From Pterois miles (taxonomy: Eukaryota > Chordata > Actinopteri > Perciformes > Scorpaenidae), in NCBI GenBank assembly GCA_947000775.1, contig CAMQGK010000327.1, positions 12,642,001-12,706,000 on the forward strand: a stretch of DNA of 64,000 nucleotides. Direction: 5' to 3'. Shown here in pieces: positions 39,561 to 47,600 of this stretch (position 1 is its first letter; each line of letters opens with the position of its first letter). A program made the translations under genes and the position numbers. Under the pieces are notes generated by a model, which had not been told where the DNA came from, did no database searches, and saw only the letters and a program-made list of their open reading frames with translations.

Positions 39561-40125
39561 TCCTTAGCATGGATGAACACACCCTCTTTGGTAAGCTATA
39601 TGATAGGATTATGACTGTATTTGCTATGCAATGCATGGAATTAAAGAAAAGATAAGTTTAAACAGTCTCTTCACTCTAAAGCGGAGGCTCAGTTAGGCCT
39701 AATACACTACAGTAGACTTGGCAATACAGAAATTTTTCCGTTTTGCCCTTGAGAATCAATACCTAGATCATCAAGGGCACCCTGTTTTCTTCTGCTAATA
39801 CTTAAACCAAATGTGAGGTGAATAGGATCTTCAAAGGGGATGGAAATGACTCTGTATGATTGTGACTAATTGTGGCATAAATTCACAATCGTTTCATAAC
39901 GGGTTTCACAGCTTGAGGTTTGTCATGTGCAATGGATGCCTTGCTCCCATTTTCACCTACCATTGCTCTCAATCAAACAAAGAGGTGGGGTGGAAGTTTC
40001 TTTTCATGTGTTCAAAGGTGACCGGTGGCTGAGCTATTTCTTTTAACAGAAACAATAACTCTTTTTATTGAGAACAAATGTTGACATTTGGAGGGTGCAG
40101 CAGTGGGTGAGAGCAAGGGAGAGGG

Positions 40126-40127
<2 letters not shown>

Positions 40128-40181
<54 letters not shown>
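40128..40181. repeat. (GA)n microsatellite
   Basis: GA run of about 54 bases. Confidence 0.97.
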
Positions 40182-41010
40182 CAGGGCCTCTGTGTGCTTT
40201 GGAGAGTGCCTCTGGTGCTATTTGACAAGAGTGCTGACTCCCCGGGGGAACCCACCTGAGAATAGAGCATGCATTTCAATAAATCAACTCCTAATGAAAG
40301 TGTTTGGGCTGTAGAAGAAGAAGCTGGCCAGGGGCTATAGTGTGCATGACTTTCCACATAGGTGGCTGCCAGTGAAATAAAGGTAAATAAAAAAAAAAGG
40401 AGGTAAAATACATCAGTATCAGGCAGTGGTAATCAAAAGGAGAACACCCAACAAAAACTAAAACAATAAAAGTCTCAAAAAGTCCTCTCTGAATATTTTT
40501 TTTTTTTTAATTCCCACCGAAAATACTCTATTAATAACATTTCTGACAGTGTGACACCATTCACTGCAAAGTAAACCGTGCATTTATGTCACACTTTATG
40601 TCAGACTTCTGTCAGCCTAAAAGGTGGGTTAACTGAGTTTGGGTGGGTTTTACCCTTCACAACATCCCTGGTGGCAGCCAAATATTACTTCCTTGGATGA
40701 GGCAAAGATGGGTGGGGGGGCCAAGGTGAAAGGGAATCCCTTGAGATTTGGACAACACTCAAGCTTAAATTCAACTGGAAAATGAAGGATTAGCTTTTAG
40801 TCTGGCTGGAAGCGATGATGGAGGCCTCTTTTTGGAGGATGGGAATATTATATATTTGATCTTTGACTATTTCACACTATACAAGGCCACAACTGTGGGT
40901 GAAACACTTTTCTAAATCCTAAAAATACATTTAAAAATATATTTTAAATTTCTTAAAATAGTATGTTGTATAAATAAATTAATATTTCTTTACATTTACC
41001 ATCATCATAA

Positions 41011-41066
<56 letters not shown>
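41011..41066. repeat. (AAT)n microsatellite
   Basis: AAT run just before the 41.1-kb candidate regulatory block. Confidence 0.97.
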
Positions 41067-41068
<2 letters not shown>

Positions 41069-41089
41069 TGTCCTTAGACGTAAGCTTTT

Positions 41090-41560
41090 TTTTTGTCTAA
41101 ATTGTTTAATTAGCTGTGTCCTAAAGCCGCTGTAATAACCAAGCCATGATGAAAAGCAGAGGAAAGCCTGTCCGATTAGGGCCCATCACACAGCCCATTG
41201 GAGCTGGCAGATGCTTAGATAGACTTTTATGGATTGCTCAATGCCGTGCCGTAATGAAGCAGGCAGGGCTGACCCATCCTGAACCAGGCTAAAAAGCTCC
41301 AGGGACGGGCCCCGCTGGGAGCCCATAATGCCCAATGCGTCCCACGGCTGTATTAATCACACTGAAAAATAAATGTGTGGCAGGGCGAGGGGAGAGGGGA
41401 AAAGGGGAGAAAAATGAAATAAGTATGTCGTTTATCCCAATCAAGGTCGTGAATGTGTGGCCGAGGGAGATTATCTGACCAGAATGAGGCCCTAAAAGAA
41501 AATGATGGTCCATTTAGAAAGAATGGATTGTGCAGTCTGTGAAAACTCATAATGTTTATG
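41090..41560. promoter_or_regulatory. candidate conserved noncoding element, about 2 kb 3' of irx2
   Basis: Of the gene-free DNA this block looks most like a developmental enhancer. It is repeat-free and of high complexity. It carries homeodomain-type sites: TTTAATTAGC near 41105, CCGATTAGGGCCCATCACAC near 41171, CCGTAATGAAGC near 41250 and GTATTAATCACAC near 41350. It also has the GC-rich AGGGACGGGCCCCGCTGGGA at about 41301. No long open frame with codon character is present. Function and conservation are inferred, not measured. Confidence 0.4.
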
Positions 41561-42816
41561 AAAAGCGAAATTTATCAAGCATTTCCCATCTGCGTTTGAC
41601 TGACAAAATAACAAGATCAATGAGCAGAGCAAATAGGAAAAACTGACCCGGTGTTAAATACAGGTCTGTTGGAAGTAAAAGAATGACTCCCCAAGATTGA
41701 TGCAATAGTTGGGAAAACAGTTTAATATTTTCTCCTTTGAATAATGGATATCATACCCCGCCGGCACATCTATACCAGCGCGTTTTATTTCATTTACATT
41801 CAAAGATATAAATTAGTAAAAGTACTCCTGATAACAAGATTGTGTAGCTTTTTCCCAAATGCGTCTCAAATAAAAACCGTCCATAATATATATATATATA
41901 TTTATATATTTACAAAACAAACAGACGATGTCAGTTTCCCATTTTTTGCAATACAACTTGCAGAAATTATCGGCATCATGTCGCTATTATTTAAAAAAAT
42001 AAATATCAAATGTAGGCTATTCCACTTCGAAGTCCTCGAGTTCACTTCAGTCCCGTCCGCTTTGCGTCCCAAGACACCTCCTTGTACAAACACGGTTTCA
42101 TAGAAAGGCCAAATTATGTTTTCCACACGTGAATATGTATTAAAATTATGTATATACCGTGGCAAAAAAGCAAACTATAGGAACCTGAGAAAAAACATGT
42201 AAATCACATATAATGGGAGATTTTTTTTTCAAACCAGCATATGAAAATAATATCCACAATGCGTCAAAAAACAAGTAATACAATAATAATGTGACAAACG
42301 TGCTGTAGAGAGTGTTTCGACCTGTGTGGAGCTGAGGAGGCGGTAGCAGCTTTCATTCCGACTATATGGTGGCACTGGATCCGGTTCGGAGTAAAGGTTA
42401 TGGGGGTTAAAACATGGGGCCAAAAGGTGGTGTCCTCCCTGGCTTTATAGTCAAAGCAATTGTGACACCTACCTGCAGAGCATGGAAATAAAAATCCCAC
42501 ACGATCAAATGATCGACTCCCTCCACAACCCCAGGAAACACAGGCTGGCTCTACCAAAAAAGCTCTGTACTGCAAGTGCTTATGAAAATCCCCACTGCCT
42601 AATTACCGGTAAAATAAAAGGACTATCCAGCGGCATGAAGGCAAAGCTTTGAATGTGCGCAAGGAAAGTAACCACCACAATAACCTGACATTTGAAAATG
42701 TAAAGTTGCACGATGAATGCACAGAGCAAACCGACTGATTTGTTTGCTTTTGGCTGACCCTGTGTAATTATAATTACCCAACTGAAAGATAAGGTTTGGG
42801 GCCCGCTGTGCGCGCG

Positions 42817-42818
<2 letters not shown>

Positions 42819-42877
<59 letters not shown>

Positions 42878-42906
42878 GCAAGCGCGCGCGCACACACACG
42901 CGCACA
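42819..42906. repeat. (CT)n-(CA)n-(CG) compound tract 3' of irx2
   Basis: CT at 42819-42867, then CACACACACGCAAGCGCGCG and more CA/CG. The last 40 bases alternate purine and pyrimidine with several CpG, a Z-DNA-prone pattern. It lies about 0.6 kb beyond the candidate irx2 stop and may be in its 3' UTR. Confidence 0.95.
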
Positions 42907-42996
42907 TCAGAGGAAACATTAAAAAGTAGGATTTCTGCTCAAAGCTATGGCAACATTTCTCCACTTACTGGATTCACAGGCTGCATCTGTGTGTGA

Positions 42997-42999
<3 letters not shown>

Positions 43000-43055
<56 letters not shown>
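43000..43055. repeat. (GT)n microsatellite 3' of irx2
   Basis: Perfect GT run, CA on the irx2 sense strand, about 440 bases past the candidate stop. Confidence 0.97.
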
Positions 43056-43057
<2 letters not shown>

Positions 43058-43094
43058 GCATGATTAAGCTGATTTGAGGCCTGTGCTTCATGGG

Positions 43095-43100
43095 TTTATT
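43095..43100 (-). terminator. irx2a: possible irx2 polyadenylation signal
   Basis: AATAAA on the minus strand lies about 390 bases beyond the candidate stop codon. Another copy lies at 41784-41789. Neither is proved to be used. If the distal one is used, the 3' UTR carries the (CA)n/(GA)n microsatellites at 42.8-43.06 kb. Confidence 0.3.
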
Positions 43101-43492
43101 TTAATGTCTCTATCTGTAGCTGCTGCACATTGTTTTTCACTACGATTTTCTTATCACCACTGCTTTCTAATGTTGAATGATTTCATGACAATGAGTGGAA
43201 ATTGAGAACAATTATGAACTGATTATTCCAGAAAATGTACTGCGCTGAAATTATAGGCCATTGGGCACTGTTAAAGATCCATCTTAACAAACCCTATAGT
43301 CTGATATTCAGTCTTAAAATCGCATTCATCTGAAAACAAGTGATAGTGTCAGATGCCAGTTGTGTCTCATGCAAATTCGCTTGAAATAAAGTCTTATTTT
43401 TTTTAGAAACAGCCAGGTCATCCCATGGTTTGACACGTGAAAGTGACACAAAGAAATCCAGTTGATTTGCATTGCAAACAAGTGAACTCATT

Positions 43493-43521
43493 TTACTTCC
43501 GCCACGGAGCGGATTCCCCTC
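43493..43521 (-). CDS. irx2a: candidate irx2 terminal micro-exon
   Basis: From the strong donor at 43622 the first good acceptor is tatttttcttaaacgcag at about 43522, giving a 101-base intron. The phase fits: the single G left by exon 3 joins GA to make Gly, then GESAPWRK and TAA. The mammalian terminal exon encodes a different, longer tail, so this peptide is not confirmed by similarity. It is supported only by splice-site strength, phase and an early stop. Alternatives are intron retention (KKGT stop) or a more distant exon such as one from 42472. Confidence 0.42.
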
Positions 43522-46500
43522 CTGCGTTTAAGAAAAATACAATCTCAAGAATCAACACTAGATTAAATAAGTTTTCAAAATGGTTTTGTTTCAACAACGT
43601 GCCGCGTCGCGTTATTACGTACCTTTCTTTGCTTCTAAATTTGCGGGTCTGAAATGCTGTTGTTGTTGCTGCTGCTGCTCTACAACAACAATCTGGTTCG
43701 GGTTATTTTTAAGAAGGGGAGAGTCTGGCCTGTGTTTGGGGTTTGTGCTCGCCTCCATAGCCTGGTGAGACGAGCTGAGTCCCTCGTTTGCAGCAGCAGC
43801 GGCGGCAGCGGCAGCGGCGGCGGCGGCAGCAGCCAGACTCACTCCAGATGAATTAGTATACCGCAGGATCCCTTGGCCCTGCAGGGGGCTAAAGTTGCCA
43901 TAGTTTGTGTAATTGCTATAAAAGGGAGAAGTGTAATAAATAGGTCTTCCAAGGATGGAGGGGGCCGGGTAGAGGGAGGGAGAACTGGCAGCCGGGGAGG
44001 TGGTGGAAGACGTAGGGGGCGTAAGGAGGCCACCGCTGGAGGAGGTGCAGGTCGGTTGCCCAGGCTGCCCCAGTTGCTGTTGCTGATGTTGCTGCTTTTG
44101 GTCCGAGGTAGCAATTTCCGCCAGCGACCACAATTTGGGCTTGACTGTAGGGTTCTGAGGCGCCCCCGAAGAAGGTCTGCTATCAAGGCATGAAGACGAT
44201 TTATTGGTATTATTGATATTGTTGTTGATGAGGCTCCGGGCCAAATCCTCGCGCTGGTTGTGGAGATGATGGAGATGATGGAGGTGGTGGTGGTGGTGGT
44301 GGTGGTGATGACTGAGAAGTGGAGCTTCTACCCCCGTCAGAGGCGACGATGTGACGGATATGGGTGAGAGCTGAGCCCGCGGGTCGTGGTTCCGGTCGTC
44401 GCCGTCCTCGTCGCATTTGCCGCCGGCCTGGTCAGAGCCCAGCTCCCCCACACGACAGCTGACCTTCTCTCCATCAGACTCTGCGGAGCACGAGTGGTCT
44501 GTCAGAGTGTCGACGTGCAAGCTGATACCTAAGACAAGAGGAGAAAAAATATTTTTTAAAAGATAGAAAGTTACAGGAAATCCTAACAATCCAAGAAAGA
44601 AAGAAGAAAGAAAATTAAACACAAGTAGACGCACGTAGACTACTATAGTGGATATTGATTAGAAGTAATATTCTAAAATAAAAAAAATAAATACATTAAG
44701 TGAGAATGTCTAAATAATAAATAAAAATCTGAAAACTTTTGGTGAAAGTATAGTCCATGTCTATGTGTATTCAGAGCAATCACTAATGTTTTACAACCAA
44801 CCAGGCGTGAATAAGTGAGATATTAATTATTTATATCAGTTTAAATAGTAGACTACGATTAAATGCATTTTATGTGATGACAATATGTATTGCCTTTTTA
44901 CATAATTATACAAAATGTATCAGGATAATAACTAACATTTATTGAGGCTACTCGTGGATTGCTATGCCATGTGTCTACTTTGCCACTGAGCTGCCATGAA
45001 TCATGTTAAAGAAAATAAAACTTTCGCATTAACAGATCATTTAGTTTTAGAACCTCGTTTTCACATGTATACTGTATATTCTTTGACATGTGTTTCATTA
45101 TTCAATAATTCCATAGCTTTGATATGTTTTTATATTTTTTTCCATCAGTATTATTGGATCAAATAGCAGTAAATAAAAAAAGGCTTCTACCCCTCCCCTC
45201 CCTCTAACCCTCATCCTACTCCGAATTGTTAAATGGATCATTGGCTCGGTCGCCAGATTATACCCCACCTTCATCCTCCGCTGAAGCCTCGCTGTTATCC
45301 AGGGTTTTCTCAGAGCGCTCCACTTCCTTCCTCTCTCCATCACCGTCCTCCTCGTCCTCGTCCTCGCTCTTATTCCTGGGCGCCCAAGTCATTTTGTTCT
45401 CCTTCTTGAGCCTCCGCCTGGCGTTAGCGAACCATGTGGACACCTGCGTCAGGGTCATCTTGGTAATGATGGCCAGCATGATCTTCTCCCCTTTCGTCGG
45501 GTACGGGTTCTTCCTGTGCTCCTGCAGCCAGGCCTTCAGGGTGGCTGTGGCGTCCCTGGTGGCGTTTTTGCGGTAAGCCGGGTCGTTGAGCTGGTAGGGG
45601 TACCCTGGACTCCCGTATGGGTGGTAACTCAGTGCCCCGGCCATGCCCGACGTGTGCGCGTCATATGGAGAGCTCTGGGGGAAAGTTGAAAAAAGTCATG
45701 ATGGTTTCCAGCGCTGAATTTTAAAATGTGATTTATTTTTTTTTTAAATGTGACATTAATCAGACTAATTTACAAAACAACTTCATCTCATTAAATGCAT
45801 ATAAAAATGCATTGTAACGAGTGAAACAATACATGATATACGTTGTGTTTTTGGGAGCATGTCGGAGCAGGTGAAAAGGGATAGAAAGTGGTGCAAATGC
45901 ACTTGCAAATCTTATCCTGATTTTGTGTAAATCATCTGGGCTAAATTAATGACATGGAGTATATATTTAAAAATAAGCAAACAATATTTCATTTTGTGCT
46001 TTGATCATTTGTCAACGCTTCTCATTAAATAACCAAAAAATCGCTGTAAAACAAAGCAAGGGTAGTAAACACACCGTGCGTAAAAGCAGGCCGCAGAAAA
46101 GCATGAACTAATGGTTAACTAATGGTTAAGATCGTTATCGGATTAACTAATAACAGGGCTCCTGTCAATATAGCCGTTACGATAATAAGAAAAGGAATTT
46201 CAATTTTCTGTAATCACCTATTAACTTCCTCATTTTCTTTCAGTGGGTGCTTTTTGTTTTGTTGTGGCAGCCCCAATGTGTTAACATATCTTCTGTTTGC
46301 AGCATTACAAATCCCATTAGCAAATCACTTGATATGCACCTTTCCTAAAACGCTTGAAGTGCCCTGTGACATTAGCATTGCAAGACATGCTTTTCATGTT
46401 AAAATTCCGTTTATTCAACTCAGAATAAAGTCAGCGACTTCATCCCGTGGTGATTTTAATGACTGCTGAAGAAGAAGAAAGAGTAATAGCTTGTGTTATA

Positions 46501-47153
46501 TTGATTCTCTATGGCATACTAAAGGCTCAAATAAAAATCTTCGCTGGTGCTGTGTTTTACATAATTAGCTGCGCAGCGAGTGTTAAGCGTTGGTCAAGCC
46601 ATTACAATTTACAGCTCATGCTTAAAAATCCCATTTAAGACGAATAGGTCAAGGATTTTATAGTAAGAACCCGATGAGTAGGCCACTAGATAAATCAACA
46701 TATAGCAACCGTGCACTCAATAAGAAAGTTCCGCAAGCTGATGAGTGAATCATAAAAAAACAGTGTAAACCTGTACCGATTTAATCGCGCTGTCAAGGCG
46801 AAAGACATCTAAACATTTTTTTCGCGCAATTACAGACTTTAACTCGCAGACGCGTTCACCTGCTTTGGGGCGTTATCATACAGAATCACACAACAATATA
46901 TGAGATGTTTTACCATGTAGGATGGGAATCCCGTAGCTGGATCCGTGGAGTATGACAGTGGACTGGAGAAGCCTGCACCAGCCGAGGCGGAGAAAGCAGC
47001 CGATCCAGGGTAAGGACTGAAGGCTGAGCCAGATGACGACCTCGCCAAGTCTTCATTCCGCGGGGCAGCCAGAGCCGAGGCCCCGTAAGTCGGGCACGAA
47101 TAAAGAGCCAGCGAGCCCGGGGGCTGGTAAAGGTAACCCTGAGGATAGGACAT
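43493..47153 (-). CDS. irx2a: Iroquois homeobox transcription factor Irx2 (whole gene, four coding exons)
   Basis: Coding segments, 5' to 3' on the minus strand, are 47153-46914, 45674-45269, 44528-43623 and, tentatively, 43521-43493. Together they make 1581 nt, about 526 residues; as I recall mammalian IRX2 is about 470, and the excess lies in homopolymer runs. The protein should be a nuclear DNA-binding factor of the TALE class that patterns neural and other embryonic territories (family knowledge). Seen directly: N-terminus MSYPQGYLYQ, a TALE homeodomain at about 113-175, an acidic stretch after it, the ISLHVDTLTDHSCSAESDGE block at 217-236, nine His at 289-297, KPKLWSLAEIATSD at 345-358, RPIYYTSPFY at 410-419, about 15 Ala near 448-462, and seven Gln near the C-terminus. 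The N-terminus and the PRNKSEDEDE segment match Irx2 rather than Irx1/3/4/5. All junctions keep the frame. The 'a' suffix is assumed because teleosts, as far as I know, retain one irx2. It is the only protein gene I find here. Confidence 0.93.
43623..44528 (-). CDS. irx2a: irx2 coding exon 3 (C-terminal regulatory region)
   Basis: The acceptor is ctcctcttgtcttag|GT, completing the split Gly codon and running into ISLHVDTLTDHSCSAESDGE. The exon encodes residues 217 to about 517: an Asp-rich stretch, VTSSPLTGVEAPLL, a poly-His run with HHL repeats, an Asn/Ser-rich linker, KPKLWSLAEIATSD (a conserved Irx C-terminal block), two Gln-rich patches, Thr/Ser/Pro-rich sequence, RPIYYTSPFYSNYTNYGN, a poly-Ala run and EQQQQQQQ. 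It ends at a strong donor, AAAG|gtacgt, after EAKK. In mammalian IRX2 the equivalent EPKK is followed by a short last exon. Without splicing the frame would end two residues later (KKGT). Confidence 0.88.
44529..45268 (-). other. irx2a: irx2 intron 2
   Basis: This 740-base, AT-rich intron lies between gtgggg and cttgtcttag. I see no repeat element or strong conserved-looking block. The exon-3 frame stays open about 35 codons upstream into the intron, but those residues (MRLLVFNFLSSFF...) are hydrophobic and translate the polypyrimidine tract, so they are intronic. Confidence 0.75.
45269..45674 (-). CDS. irx2a: irx2 coding exon 2 (homeodomain exon)
   Basis: The exon follows an acceptor with a C-rich tract (caactttcccccag|AGC) and ends at a donor GAAG|gtgggg, leaving one base of a split Gly codon (phase 1). 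It encodes residues 81-215: SSPYDAHTSG, a Tyr/Pro-rich lead, the whole homeodomain, MTWAPRNKSEDEDEE and an acidic Glu/Asp/Lys tail ending SAEDEG. The alternative donor six bases further on was not used because only GAAG joins to GTATCAGC to give the conserved EDEGISLHVD junction. Confidence 0.92.
45396..45575 (-). other. irx2a: TALE homeodomain coding segment of irx2
   Basis: These bases encode the segment from YRKNATRDATATLKAWL to ANARRRLKKEN. The extra three residues between helices 1 and 2, visible around NPYPTKGEK, mark the TALE superclass. Helix 3 reads TQVSTWFANARRRLKK, with the WFANARRR core typical of Iroquois proteins, where Ala replaces the more common residue at recognition position 50. 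No stop, frameshift or missing core residue is visible, so DNA binding should be intact. One difference from my recollection of mammalian IRX2 is Gln instead of Asn in AWLQEHRKNPYP. Confidence 0.95.
45675..46913 (-). other. irx2a: irx2 intron 1, with a high-complexity block
   Basis: This 1239-base intron is bounded by gtaaaa and cag. Its middle (about 46180-46640) is free of microsatellites, has balanced base use and contains homeodomain-like sites such as CATTAGCAAATCACTTGATA near 46314-46333. The texture suggests a conserved element, perhaps an enhancer, but no alignment was possible. The open frames here on the plus strand show no family similarity. Confidence 0.55.
46180..46470. promoter_or_regulatory. 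candidate intronic element in irx2 intron 1
   Basis: Unique, microsatellite-free sequence, with AGCATTACAAATCCCATTAG and CAAATCACTTGATATGCACC near 46301-46340 and GGTGATTTTAATGACTG at the end. The texture resembles conserved elements. Activity is inferred. Confidence 0.33.
46914..47153 (-). CDS. irx2a: irx2 coding exon 1
   Basis: This exon holds residues 1-80, from MSYPQGYLYQ to GFPSYM. It opens with the start codon at 47153-47151 and ends exactly after the ATG of Met80, where a good donor follows (ATG|gtaaaa, phase 0). The start is chosen because MSYPQGYLYQ is the conserved Irx2 N-terminus. The -4 to -1 context is ACCA, a moderate initiation site. The segment is rich in Ser, Ala, Tyr and Pro, as is usual in this family, and has no recognised folded domain. 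Reading past the donor leaves Irx2 similarity at once. Confidence 0.92.
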
Positions 47154-47600
47154 TGGTGAGCGCGGGATAGGTCGCCGATTCCAAAAAGGAAGGACAAAAA
47201 ACGCACAGGGCGGCGATCAACGGCAACCAAAGTAATAAACAATCAACTCAATAATCAGTCGTGCAAACAGTCATCAGACAATGAAAATAAAAAAAAGTCC
47301 TCCCTCCACAGACCCCTTACTGGGAAAAAAACCCGAAAGATCTGTTAAAGTGCCCACATAGAGGCAATGTGGCATGCGTCTTGATCCCCTAGCGTCCGAT
47401 GTTTTTAGTACGCAGCACTATGAAGTGAGGAGTTAGGAGGGAAGGAGCCAGTGGAGTTTCAGACACACAGAGCATTGGGGGAAACTGGAGCTGTCACTCC
47501 GGCTCATCTGAATATCCCATCCCCGCCCCTTTTCTGCCTCATGGAAATGGAGCCTCAGAACAAAACCGAGACTCCACACTGCAAAAAGTAGGGTCTACCC
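47154..47600 (-). promoter_or_regulatory. irx2a: irx2 5' UTR and proximal promoter region
   Basis: This is sequence immediately upstream of the irx2 start codon. A GC box (AGGGGCGGGG on the minus strand) lies at about 47521-47530, next to a GATGGGATATTC segment. I see no TATA box at a good distance on the minus strand, so a GC-box, TATA-less promoter with a start somewhere around 47.4-47.5 kb is the likeliest arrangement. The exact transcription start cannot be read from sequence. Confidence 0.45.

Larger units (their letters stand above)
28873..41010. other. gene-free stretch 3' of irx2
   Basis: Mostly AT-rich unique DNA with the repeats at 31740, 32402, 33092, 33710, 34096, 35413, 37365 and 40128 and the candidate element at 39335. 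A further complex block at 33290-33600 (GACTCCGAATGTAATTTTAC, CTGTTGCCTGCAACAATCGC) may also be regulatory. No exon is supported. Confidence 0.5.

Noticed and set aside
42264..42472. Alternative last exon for irx2 after the acceptor CTCTGCAG at about 42473
   Set aside because: The acceptor is good and the phase fits, but the encoded 70-residue tail (RCHNCFDYKARED...) looks random and has no Irx character. The nearer acceptor at 43522 is preferred; neither is proven.
43839..44193. Plus-strand and alternative minus-strand frames rich in Gly/Arg/Pro
   Set aside because: Shadows of irx2 exon 3. Only the frame with KPKLWSLAEIATSD and RPIYYTSPFY matches Irx2.
45226..45576. 116-codon plus-strand frame over the homeodomain exon
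   Set aside because: Antisense of exon 2; Ser/Leu/Phe-rich with no domain.
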